Shown here: piece by piece, positions 1 to 6,813 of the stretch
Layout of the letters: every line of letters starts with the position of its first letter
Numbering within the stretch: the first letter of the stretch is position 1
Origin: JBBDSJ01 sp040905025
GTDB taxonomy: Bacteria; Pseudomonadota; Gammaproteobacteria; Methylohalomonadales; Methylohalomonadaceae
NCBI GenBank assembly: GCA_040905025.1
Contig: JBBDSJ010000024.1
Location: forward strand, 1 to 10,778
Length of the DNA stretch: 10,778 nt
Direction: 5' to 3'
Program-made: the position numbers and the translations under genes
The notes under the pieces: model-generated
What the model saw: only the letters and a program-made list of their open reading frames with translations
The model's database searches: none
What the model was told of the DNA's origin: nothing

Positions 1-4
1 ATCA

Positions 5-48
5 GGTGTTCACGTTCGTCCGGAATCGGTGTTCATCTTCGCCGGAAT
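5..48. repeat. Imperfect tandem direct repeat at the left edge
   Basis: Two head-to-tail units run from 5 to 26 and from 28 to 48. Both begin GGTGTTCA and end CCGGAAT. They share TTCG in the middle and differ by two substitutions and one extra T in the first unit. The sequence just after the second unit reads ACGCA. Such short, imperfect tandem units near a boundary resemble the multiple terminal repeats of IS21-family insertion sequences, so this may be the right end of an element lying mostly outside the window. That identification is inference from general appearance. The repeat itself is directly visible. Confidence 0.55.
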
Positions 49-89
49 ACGCAACAATTTAGCCGACATATTCGCAATACTTAACGACT

Positions 90-440
90 ATGAAAATTAC
101 GGATTTACTCACAGATGATGCCGTGCTGGCCGAATTGGGCGCGCGCATTGCCCGTCGCCGGGTTGAATTGCAGCTGACCCAGGCAGCGGTGGCCGAGCAG
201 GCGGGTATCGCCAAGCGCACGCTCGAACGCATCGAGGCAGGGCAAACATCACAGTTGAACACGCTGGTTCGCGTGCTGCGGGTGCTGGACGCCGTATCCG
301 GACTGGACAGCCTGATTCCGGAGTCCGGACCCAGGCCGATGGATTTGTTGAAGCGCAAGGGCAAGACCCGGCAACGCGCATCAAAAAGTCGTAAGCCGGG
401 AGATTCCGGAAAGCCGTGGACCTGGGATGATGAGACATGA
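90..440 (+). CDS. hipB: HipB-like XRE-family antitoxin and repressor
   Basis: A 116-residue DNA-binding protein with a Cro/C1-type helix-turn-helix at about residues 14-66 (ARRRVELQLTQAAVAEQAGI followed by KRTLERIEAGQ). The C-terminal part is a basic linker rich in Lys, Arg and Ser, ending in WTWDDET, an acidic/aromatic tail often seen in HipB proteins that travel with long HipA kinases. In this family HipB binds its own promoter and neutralises HipA. The stop codon overlaps the start of hipA by 4 bp (ATGA), which implies translational coupling and supports the pairing. I see no strong Shine-Dalgarno or clean sigma-70 promoter before the ATG at 90, so the start is the least certain part. The gene may have been cut off from a longer operon by the repeat at the left edge. 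Confidence 0.88.
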   Translation: MKITDLLTDDAVLAELGARIARRRVELQLTQAAVAEQAGIAKRTLERIEAGQTSQLNTLVRVLRVLDAVSGLDSLIPESGPRPMDLLKRKGKTRQRASKSRKPGDSGKPWTWDDET

Positions 441-1741
441 GCACGGTTGCGGAAGTTGTACTGTGGGGACGGACAATCGGCGCAGTATCACTGGCAGAGG
501 GGGAAGATGTCGCGGCATTCGAATACGACAGTGAGTTTGCGCAAAGCGGTATTGAAGTCTCACCGATCACTATGCCGTTATCCGCGCGTGTTTATTCCTT
601 TCCCGAGCTACCTGCAAAAACCTTTTATGGTTTGCCCGGTTTACTGGCCGATTCCTTACCGGACCGGTTTGGCAATGCCTTGATCGATACCTGGCTGGCG
701 CGGCAGGGCCGGACGCCGGGATCGTTTAATGCGGTCGAACGGTTGTGTTATACCGGCGACCGTGGCATGGGGGCGCTGGAATACAAACCAGCACAAGGTC
801 CGAAACGATCCGACTCCAGGAAATTGGAAGTGGATCAACTGGTGGAACTGGCATCCGAGATTCTGACGCTGCGAGATGGCCTCAAGGTATCGTTTGGCGA
901 CGAGAGTAAAGAAAAGGCATTGGCCGATATACTCCAGGTGGGTACGTCTGCTGGCGGAGCAAGAGCCAAGGCGGTAATTGCCTGGAACCCGAAAACCAAT
1001 GAAGTGCTGTCCGGACAGGTAGAGACAAAGTCAGGTTTTGGTTACTGGATATTGAAATTTGATGGCGTCAGTGGCAACAAGGACAAGGAAATGGAAGATC
1101 CCAGGGGTTATGGCGTGATCGAATATGCCTATTCAAAAATGGCGAAAGCTGCCGGGATTACCATGAGTGAATGTCGTTTGTTCGAAGAGAACAATCGACG
1201 ACATTTCATGTCGCGCCGGTTTGACCGTCTTGATGGTGGTGAAAAACTGCAGATGCAGTCGCTCTGTGCGCTCGGCCATTTCGATTACAATCTGGCGGGT
1301 GCGTATTCCTATGAACAGGCATTGTTGGTGATGCGTCAGCTTGAATTGCCGATGGAGGATATTGAGGAGCAGTTTCGCCGTATGGTTTTTAATGTGATCG
1401 CAAGGAATCAGGATGATCATGTAAAGAATATTGCCTTCCTGATGGACAAGTCCGGGCGATGGTCATTGTCGCCGGCTTTTGATATGACCTACAGTTTTAA
1501 TCCATCAGGTAAATGGACTGGTACTCACCAGATGACGATCAATAGCAAGCGGGATAGTTTTAACAGGGAAGATTTAAAGGCCTGTGCCAAAACGGCTTCA
1601 ATGAAACGCGGGCGGGATAAAAAAATCGTTGATGAAGTAGAACAGTCGGTGTCACGCTGGAAACAATTTGCCAATGATGCCGGTGTTGAGCCCGGACAAC
1701 GCGATCAGATTCAGAAAGCACTCAGGCTCAAGGATTTCTGA
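437..1741 (+). CDS. hipA: HipA-like serine/threonine kinase toxin
   Basis: A 434-residue HipA-family kinase. HipA proteins phosphorylate a translation component (glutamyl-tRNA synthetase in E. coli, other targets in other subfamilies) and induce dormancy. An N-terminal subdomain fills about residues 1-110. The nucleotide loop GTSAGGARAK is at 169-178, and its S171 sits where E. coli HipA has the autophosphorylated serine. FGYWILKFDG follows near 200. The catalytic segment NQDDHVKN is at 324-331 and the metal-binding SPAFDMTYS begins at S345 with D349. All key kinase residues are present, so the enzyme looks active. The start ATG overlaps the hipB stop. The stop TGA shares its last base with the ATG of a truncated hsdR relic, which suggests that hipBA once sat directly upstream of hsdR in one operon. 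Family assignment is firm; the cellular target is unknown. Confidence 0.93.
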   Translation: MSTVAEVVLWGRTIGAVSLAEGEDVAAFEYDSEFAQSGIEVSPITMPLSARVYSFPELPAKTFYGLPGLLADSLPDRFGNALIDTWLARQGRTPGSFNAVERLCYTGDRGMGALEYKPAQGPKRSDSRKLEVDQLVELASEILTLRDGLKVSFGDESKEKALADILQVGTSAGGARAKAVIAWNPKTNEVLSGQVETKSGFGYWILKFDGVSGNKDKEMEDPRGYGVIEYAYSKMAKAAGITMSECRLFEENNRRHFMSRRFDRLDGGEKLQMQSLCALGHFDYNLAGAYSYEQALLVMRQLELPMEDIEEQFRRMVFNVIARNQDDHVKNIAFLMDKSGRWSLSPAFDMTYSFNPSGKWTGTHQMTINSKRDSFNREDLKACAKTASMKRGRDKKIVDEVEQSVSRWKQFANDAGVEPGQRDQIQKALRLKDF

Positions 1742-1812
1742 TGAAACCCGGCGAACACAAAACCGTCCAGGCCCGGATCCTTGAATACGCCGAGGCCATT
1801 GGTCCCTACTGA
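1741..1812 (+). pseudogene. Relic of an hsdR 5' end (23 codons then stop)
   Basis: Starting at the ATG that shares a base with the hipA stop (TGATG), 23 codons encode a peptide beginning MKPGEHKTVQARILEYAEAI, followed by GPY and a TGA at 1810-1812. The intact hsdR at 3201 begins MPVPAEHKTVQARILAYAQN. The two share EHKTVQARIL and then similar residues, but the DNA differs at many third codon positions, so this is not a fresh duplication. Similarity stops after the codons for AEAIG, where a typical HsdR continues with WT or a similar pair. It is best read as the leftover start of a former hsdR gene whose body was replaced or displaced. It is unlikely to encode a functional peptide, although it is still positioned for translational coupling to hipA. 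Confidence 0.8.
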
Positions 1813-1815
1813 AAC

Positions 1816-1843
1816 CCGTATGCTATATGCATACGGCATATAA
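1816..1843. promoter_or_regulatory. Upstream operator copy (imperfect inverted repeat)
   Basis: This site shares the half-sites TATGC (1819-1823) and GCATA (1836-1840), separated by 12 bases, with the perfect palindrome 66 bp downstream. Aligned over 26 positions the two copies agree at 22. The site also has an internal inverted repeat, CCGTATGC (1816-1823) and GCATACGG (1829-1836). A perfect -10 hexamer TATAAT lies at 1839-1844 overlapping its right edge, without a convincing -35. It is probably a second binding site for the winged-helix protein encoded downstream. Confidence 0.6.
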
Positions 1844-1866
1844 TTAATGCTTTATTCAATAAATAC

Positions 1867-1895
1867 TTGAACCTATAAGTATCATATGCTATATG
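1867..1895 (+). promoter_or_regulatory. Candidate sigma-70 promoter for the winged-helix/NTase pair
   Basis: TTGAAC at 1867-1872 and TATATG at 1890-1895 are separated by 17 bases. The match is moderate (4 of 6 at the -10). The -10 lies inside the 28-bp palindrome, so a protein bound there would block RNA polymerase, as expected for autorepression. Transcription would begin near 1902. Confidence 0.4.
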
Positions 1896-1909
1896 CATAT
1901 AGCATATGA
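1882..1909. promoter_or_regulatory. Perfect 28-bp palindromic operator
   Basis: The 14 bases TCATATGCTATATG (1882-1895) are followed immediately by their exact reverse complement (1896-1909). The palindrome contains the TATGC-N12-GCATA half-site pattern shared with the copy at 1819-1840. It lies over the predicted -10 element and includes the possible ATG at 1906, which makes it a strong candidate operator for autoregulation of the downstream toxin-antitoxin-like pair. Confidence 0.7.
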
Positions 1910-1941
1910 ACAGAGCCAAATCACAGGAAAAATCGGTTGCC

Positions 1942-2478
1942 ATGAAACGGGCCAGTACCCGCCAATGGGTATTGAAGCCCCAGGATCTGGCTATAGCGTT
2001 AAAATTCGTATCGATACATGATCAATGGTTACCCTATGCAGAGCTTGGTCAATCCATGTATCTGTCGCGTTTCGAGGCGCATGCTGCCGTGCAACGCCTG
2101 ATTGCCGCCCGGCTTTTTTATCAATCCGAAAACAAGCCCCGGCCAATCATGCAGTCATTGCGTCAGTTTATCGTTTATGGCGCCGCCTTTGCTTACCCTG
2201 CGGTACGTGGCGAGATGACCATCGGTTTCCCGACCGCACATGGGGTTTCTCCGCTCAAGGAATTGCTGGCATCTTCCAGTGAGCCGGTACCGGTATGGCC
2301 TCATCCCCGGGGTAAGGTCAGGGGGATGGCGCTATTGCCCTTGTATGAGAAATTACCGCTGGCGGCAATGGAAGATGAAGGTTTATATGAACTGCTGGCT
2401 TTATTTGATGCCTTGCGAACCGGCCAGGTCAGGGAGCGCGAACTGGCAAAAAAACATCTGGAGGAAAGTTTACAGTGA
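1942..2478 (+). CDS. Winged-helix protein paired with nucleotidyltransferase (putative antitoxin)
   Basis: Read from the ATG at 1942 this is a 178-residue protein with no gene name I can assign. Residues 10-60 (VLKPQDLAIALKFV, then AELGQSMYLSRFEAHAAVQR) look like a winged helix-turn-helix. The C-terminal half carries GFPTAHGVSP near 95-104 and VWPHPRGKVRG near 118-128, followed by a Leu/Ala-rich helical tail. The frame also has an ATG at 1906, giving 190 residues, but that ATG lies inside the palindromic operator and has no Shine-Dalgarno. The 1942 start has AGGAAA about 11 bases upstream and leaves the operator in the untranslated region, so I prefer it. The stop overlaps the GTG of the nucleotidyltransferase (GTGA), indicating coupled expression. 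By analogy with AbiEi, it is probably an autorepressor and antitoxin. I do not recognise it as a member of the AbiEi families I know. Confidence 0.75.
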   Translation: MKRASTRQWVLKPQDLAIALKFVSIHDQWLPYAELGQSMYLSRFEAHAAVQRLIAARLFYQSENKPRPIMQSLRQFIVYGAAFAYPAVRGEMTIGFPTAHGVSPLKELLASSSEPVPVWPHPRGKVRGMALLPLYEKLPLAAMEDEGLYELLALFDALRTGQVRERELAKKHLEESLQ

Positions 2479-3188
2479 AACAGGTTGGCATCAGGGGCGA
2501 TCCGAATCTGGAAATATTGGTACCGGTTGTGATGGCATTGGATGAGTTGTGTGATTCCCTCGTATTTGTGGGCGGGTGTGCCGCCGGTCTGCTGATTACT
2601 ACAGAACGGGCGCAGCGTGTCCGTCCGACGAAGGATGTGGATGTGATTGCGGAAGTTACATCGATTAAAGACTATCATGCGGTTGAAAGATTATTCGAAA
2701 CCAGGGGCTTTCAGCATGATGTCTCCGAAGATGCACCCATATGCCGCTGGATAAGAGACGGGATACTGGTGGATCTCATGCCTTCTGAAAAAGGCGTGCT
2801 GGATTTTCACAATCGCTGGTATCCGCTGGCAATAAGGTCTGCTGAAAGGGTGAGGCTGCCGGGCGGTCAGGAAATCAATCTTGTTTCTCCGCCGGTATTT
2901 ATTGCCTCCAAGATCGAAGCGTTCAAAGGTCGTGGCAATAATGATTTTCTGGCCAGTCATGATCTTGAGGATGTTATCTCCGTGATCGACGGCAGGGATG
3001 AACTCATAACGGAAGTAAATACGTCAGACAAAGCACTGAAGCAATATATTGGTGAACAACTCAGGGGATTACTCGAAACGCCTGCCTTTCAGGATGCGCT
3101 GCCGGGATATCTGCCGGGAGATTCAGCAAGTCAGGCACGGTTTCCTGAATTAATAGAAAAACTCAGGTTACTTGCAAAAACCGGATAA
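2475..3188 (+). CDS. AbiEii-like nucleotidyltransferase (putative toxin)
   Basis: A 237-residue protein with the DNA polymerase beta-type nucleotidyltransferase fold. VGGCAAG at 32-38 is the GG loop, TKDVDVI carries the metal ligands D54 and D56, and ILVDLMP supplies a third acidic residue at D100. K146 in SKIEAFKGR and D163 in HDLEDV match the later Lys and Asp motifs of AbiEii/MenT-type toxins. Those toxins transfer nucleotides to tRNA or related acceptors and arrest growth; the substrate here is unknown. The start is GTG at 2475, preceded by GAGGAAAG at 2461-2468, a strong ribosome binding site located inside the upstream gene, whose stop overlaps by 4 bp. All catalytic motifs look intact. 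The pair sits directly upstream of hsdR, with 12 bases between the stop and the hsdR start. Family membership is strong; toxin activity is inferred. Confidence 0.85.
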   Translation: MKQVGIRGDPNLEILVPVVMALDELCDSLVFVGGCAAGLLITTERAQRVRPTKDVDVIAEVTSIKDYHAVERLFETRGFQHDVSEDAPICRWIRDGILVDLMPSEKGVLDFHNRWYPLAIRSAERVRLPGGQEINLVSPPVFIASKIEAFKGRGNNDFLASHDLEDVISVIDGRDELITEVNTSDKALKQYIGEQLRGLLETPAFQDALPGYLPGDSASQARFPELIEKLRLLAKTG

Positions 3189-3200
3189 ACACTGAATATC

Positions 3201-6122
3201 ATGCCTGTTCCCGCCGAACACAAAACAGTCCAAGCGAGAATACTGGCGTATGCGCAAAACGTCGGCTGGACATTTGTGCCTCGCGCGGAAGCGGAGCGGC
3301 GGCGCGGTTTTGATCCTGATGCACCATCCGCCGATCGTGCCAAAAACCGTTCGCTCTTCTTCGATGATCTGCTCGATGCCAAGGTGCGGGAATTCAATCC
3401 GCGCTATGCCGAGGGCGAAGGTGCCTTGCTTGGGCAGTTTCGTCATCTGCATACCGATATCTACGGCAACCGGGAATTCGTCAACCACCTGCGCAATCGC
3501 GGCACGTTTTTCGACGCGGATGCTAACCGCGAACACGATCTGGTTTTGATCGATTACGAAAACCCGGCGAACAACGTCTTTGAGGTCACCGAGGAGTGGG
3601 CGTTTCACAACGGCCACTACGGCACGCGGGAGGATGTTGTCTTTCTCATCAACGGCATTCCCGTGCTGGTGATCGAATGCAAGAACGCCAACAAGGACGA
3701 GGCCATTGCGTTGGGCGTGGATCAGATCCGCCGCTACCACCGCGAGACGCCCGAGCTCTTTGTCCCGCAGCAGCTCTTTACCGCCACTGATGCGATTGGT
3801 TTTTCCTACGGAGTGACCTGGAATACGGTGCGGCGGAATATTTTCAACTGGAAACACGAGGATGTCGGCAAGCTGGAAGCCAAGTTCAAGAGCTTCTGCA
3901 CGATTTCGCAGGTGCTGGCCTTTCTGAAGGACTACATCATATTCGCCGAAAAGGACGAGGAGCTGAATAAATATGTCCTGCGCCAGCACCAGACCGGCGC
4001 GGTCAGTGCGGTCGTCGAGCGCGCCCTGCAGCCGGAGCGCACCCGCGGTCTTGTCTGGCATACCCAGGGCAGCGGCAAGACTTTCACCATGATCAAGACG
4101 GCGGAGCGGCTCTTCCGCGACAAGGCGGCCGGCAAGCCGACCGTGCTGCTGATGATCGACCGCAACGAGCTGGAAGATCAGATGCTTAAGAATCTCGCCG
4201 CACTTGGTCTCGGTAATCTGGAGCATGCCAGCAGCATCGCCCGGCTGAACAAGCTGCTGAAGGACGACTACCGGGGCATTATCGTGACGATGATTCACAA
4301 GTTCCGCGACATGCCGGCGAACCTCAATACGCGCACGAACATTTACGTGCTCATCGACGAAGCGCACCGCACAACGGGTGGCGATCTTGGCAACTTCCTC
4401 ATGGCCGGCTTGCCAAACGCGACCTTTCTCGGCTTCACCGGCACACCGGTGGACAAGACCGTCTACGGCAAAGGCACCTTCAAGACGTTCGGTTGTGAAG
4501 ACGATCAGGGTTATCTACACAAGTATTCCATCGCCGACAGCATCGAGGACGGCACCACGCTGCCGCTCTACTATCAGCTTGCCCCCAACGAAATGCTTGT
4601 CCCGCACGAGACGCTGGACGCCGAGTTTCTTTCGCTTGCGGAAGCCGAGGGCGTTGCCGACATTGAAGAGCTGAACAAGATTCTCGAGCGGGCAGTGAAC
4701 CTGAAAAACTTCCTCAAGGGCAAGGAGCGCATAGAGAAAGTCGCGCAGTTCGTCGCCACGCACTACCGCGAGAACGTCGAGCCGCTGGGCTACAAGGCCT
4801 TTCTTGTCGGCGTCGATCGTGAGGCTTGCGCGCATTACAAGCATGCGCTTGATCAGTTCCTGCCACCGGAATATTCCGAAGTGGTCTACACGGGGAATAA
4901 CAATGACTCCAAGCTGCTCAAGGAATTCCATCTCGATCCGAAGAAAGAACGTCAGATTCGCAAAAACTTTGGCAAGCTCGGGCAGCAGCCGAAGATTCTC
5001 ATTGTCACTGAGAAGCTGCTCACCGGCTTCGACGCGCCGGTGCTTTACGCCATGTATCTCGACAAGCCGATGCGCGACCACACATTGCTTCAGGCTATTG
5101 CTCGCGTGAACAGGCCTTACGAGAATGAAGCCCAGGAAATGGTGAAGCCGCACGGCTTCGTTCTGGATTTCGTCGGCATCTTCGACAAGCTCGAAAAGGC
5201 ACTTGCCTTCGACAGCGAAGAGATCAACGCCATCGTCAAGGATTTGAAACTGCTCAAGCTGCTGTTCCAGAACAAGATGGAACAGAAGGCGCCCGAGTAT
5301 CTCGCGCTCATCGAGCAGAACTTCAACGACAAGGACGTCGATAAACTGATCGAACACTTTCGCGACCCCGAGCGCCGCAAAGAGTTCTTCAAGGAGTACA
5401 AAGAGGTCGAGATGCTCTATGAAATCATCTCGCCGGACAAATTCCTGCGCCCGTTCATTGAGAACTACACGACCCTCAGCGCAGTTTACGACGTGGTGCG
5501 AAAGGCCTACACCAGGCACGTGCAGGTAGATCGGGACTTCCTGCGGAAAACCAACCAGCTAGTGCAGGAAAAGATCGGCACCTACGGCATCCAGGCGCCG
5601 GGCGAAACGCTGAAGATTAACGAGGACACGGTGAAGTACCTCGTCGAGAGAAAAGAGGGCGAGGCGACCAAGGTCATCAACCTGGTGAAAAGTATCGAGA
5701 AGCTGGCGGAAGAACAGAGCGATGATCCGTTTCTGATCGCCATGGCCGACCGGGCACGCGCTGTGCAGGAAAGCTTTGAAGATCGCCAGGTAAACACGGC
5801 CGAGGCGTTGGAGGCGTTGCTCGAGGAAGTGGAAACGAACGAGACGCGCAAGAAGGAGCAGGCGGAGAAGTCATTCGACGGATTAACGTACTTCGTCTAT
5901 CGGGGTCTGCTGGACGCAAAGATTTCGAACGCGGAAACCGTTAGCCGCAAGATTCGCCAGGCCTTCGCGGATTTCCCCAACTGGAAGCGGAGCGAGAACG
6001 CGTTACGTGAACTCCGCAAGCAGGTCACCTTCGCCATCTTTGCCGAGACCGATGATCTGGATCATGTCACCACGATCGTGGATGAACTGTTTTCGTTGCT
6101 GGAGCGGGCGGACAGGATTTAA
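3201..6122 (+). CDS. hsdR: Type I restriction enzyme R (motor and nuclease) subunit
   Basis: A 973-residue HsdR, close to the usual length of about 1000. HsdR joins HsdM and HsdS to translocate DNA with ATP and cut unmodified DNA. The N-terminal nuclease has D145 (EDVVFLING), E159-x-K161 (VIECKN) and the RecB-like motif QIRRY at 175-179. The helicase motor has Walker A GSGKT at 290-294, DEAH at 386-389, a motif III-like GFTGTP near 412, TGFDAP at 608-613 and the motif VI-like segment LLQAIARVNRP. The C-terminal part is helical and charged, as expected for the HsdM/HsdS-contacting region. Every catalytic motif is intact. The Shine-Dalgarno before 3201 is weak. The start is supported by its similarity to the relic at 1741 (EHKTVQARIL near the N-terminus). 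hsdM and hsdS are not in the window. Confidence 0.96.
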   Translation: MPVPAEHKTVQARILAYAQNVGWTFVPRAEAERRRGFDPDAPSADRAKNRSLFFDDLLDAKVREFNPRYAEGEGALLGQFRHLHTDIYGNREFVNHLRNRGTFFDADANREHDLVLIDYENPANNVFEVTEEWAFHNGHYGTREDVVFLINGIPVLVIECKNANKDEAIALGVDQIRRYHRETPELFVPQQLFTATDAIGFSYGVTWNTVRRNIFNWKHEDVGKLEAKFKSFCTISQVLAFLKDYIIFAEKDEELNKYVLRQHQTGAVSAVVERALQPERTRGLVWHTQGSGKTFTMIKTAERLFRDKAAGKPTVLLMIDRNELEDQMLKNLAALGLGNLEHASSIARLNKLLKDDYRGIIVTMIHKFRDMPANLNTRTNIYVLIDEAHRTTGGDLGNFLMAGLPNATFLGFTGTPVDKTVYGKGTFKTFGCEDDQGYLHKYSIADSIEDGTTLPLYYQLAPNEMLVPHETLDAEFLSLAEAEGVADIEELNKILERAVNLKNFLKGKERIEKVAQFVATHYRENVEPLGYKAFLVGVDREACAHYKHALDQFLPPEYSEVVYTGNNNDSKLLKEFHLDPKKERQIRKNFGKLGQQPKILIVTEKLLTGFDAPVLYAMYLDKPMRDHTLLQAIARVNRPYENEAQEMVKPHGFVLDFVGIFDKLEKALAFDSEEINAIVKDLKLLKLLFQNKMEQKAPEYLALIEQNFNDKDVDKLIEHFRDPERRKEFFKEYKEVEMLYEIISPDKFLRPFIENYTTLSAVYDVVRKAYTRHVQVDRDFLRKTNQLVQEKIGTYGIQAPGETLKINEDTVKYLVERKEGEATKVINLVKSIEKLAEEQSDDPFLIAMADRARAVQESFEDRQVNTAEALEALLEEVETNETRKKEQAEKSFDGLTYFVYRGLLDAKISNAETVSRKIRQAFADFPNWKRSENALRELRKQVTFAIFAETDDLDHVTTIVDELFSLLERADRI

Positions 6123-6125
6123 GTC

Positions 6126-6461
6126 ATGACCAGCACGGACAGGAAACATGCTTTCAAACAGCGCGTCCGGTATTGGGCGAAAGAACTCGATGTGACGATT
6201 ATCTGGTTGGGGGTTCGCCCCATGCGCAACAAGTGGGCCTCCTGTTCCACGGCCGGACATCTGAATTTCAATGACGAATTGCTTTCCCTGGACGCCGAGA
6301 TATGGGACTACGTCATCGTGCACGAACTGCTGCACTTCTTCGTCCCCAACCACGGCAAACTCTGGAAAAGTCTGATGCGCGCGCACCTGGGTGAGTATGA
6401 GTCACCTGAACGCAGGTTAAGGAGAATAGCGCATGACAAGGCACTGCAATGGACGCGCTAA
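6126..6461 (+). CDS. Short YgjP/DUF45-type zinc metalloprotease linked to hsdR
   Basis: A 111-residue protein of the YgjP/DUF45 (M48-like, SprT-related) metallopeptidase group. The segment RPMRNKWASCSTAGHLNFN (from about residue 36) is the characteristic core. The zinc-binding HELLH lies at 66-70, and the third ligand is H76 in VPNHGKLW. The full-length members I know have roughly 220-240 residues with an N-terminal beta-rich part; this one keeps only the catalytic half. It starts 3 bp after the hsdR stop with AGGA at 6114-6117 about 8 bases before the ATG, so it is almost certainly cotranscribed with hsdR. Genes of this type often accompany type I restriction operons, but their role there is not settled. 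Protease activity is inferred from the intact HExxH motif. It meets the next gene tail to tail with 22 bases between. Confidence 0.85.
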   Translation: MTSTDRKHAFKQRVRYWAKELDVTIIWLGVRPMRNKWASCSTAGHLNFNDELLSLDAEIWDYVIVHELLHFFVPNHGKLWKSLMRAHLGEYESPERRLRRIAHDKALQWTR

Positions 6462-6483
6462 CGCACGTCACTGAATTGATCTG

Positions 6484-6813
6484 TTATGCAGCTTGAGACG
6501 TGTCCGAGGTTATCGCCTTTGCCACATCCTTGGGGGAGGCGCCGAGAGCAAGCAGTGATTTCATGATCAGATCGATAGATACACTCGGATCGCCAGCTTC
6601 CATTTTGGCAATGCGCGACTGACTGGAGTGGACCATTTTGGCTAACTCTACCTGGCTAAGTTTGTTCTTGCGTCTACGCTGGCGCAGAGAATGACTGAGT
6701 GCCAGTTTCATCTCAATGAATGCAGATTCATCAGTTGTGAGGCCGAGGAACTCGTCAGCATTACCCACTTTCCAGCCAGCCGCTTCCAGTTTGTTTCGTT
6801 TACTCTTTTGCAT
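6484..6813 (-). CDS. XRE/HigA-like antitoxin
   Basis: Read from the ATG at 6813 (MQKSKRNKLEAAGWKVGNAD) this is a 109-residue antitoxin of the HTH type that accompanies Gp49/HigB toxins. The N-terminal section with AAGWKVG and the FLGL segment is typical. The Cro/C1 helix-turn-helix lies at about 40-80 (KNKLSQVELAKMVHSSQSRI, then AKMEAGDPSVS). The C-terminus is DVAKAITSDTSQAA. A longer frame reaches 6918 but overlaps the toxin extensively and has no family support. The 6813 start has AGGAT about 10 bases upstream and overlaps the toxin stop by 14 bp, a usual arrangement for toxin-first modules. Such antitoxins neutralise the toxin by binding it and repress the shared promoter. Confidence 0.88.
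   Translation of the reverse strand: MQKSKRNKLEAAGWKVGNADEFLGLTTDESAFIEMKLALSHSLRQRRRKNKLSQVELAKMVHSSQSRIAKMEAGDPSVSIDLIMKSLLALGASPKDVAKAITSDTSQAA

Noticed and set aside
1799..1810. The 10-mer GGTCCCTACT at the hsdR relic junction also occurs inside brnT near 7450
   Set aside because: Flanking bases differ and there is no sign of a shared mobile element, so it is probably coincidence.
3168..4367. A 399-codon open frame on the minus strand inside hsdR
   Set aside because: It lies entirely opposite a well-supported hsdR coding sequence, has no recognisable domain, and looks like an antisense shadow created by codon bias.
4515..5519. A 334-codon open frame on the minus strand inside hsdR
   Set aside because: Same reason: an antisense shadow of hsdR with Leu/Val/Glu-rich, motif-free translation.
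6462..6500. A hairpin between the metalloprotease and the XRE antitoxin (ACGTC paired with GACGT)
   Set aside because: The loop is nearly 30 bases and no T run follows, so I cannot support a terminator.
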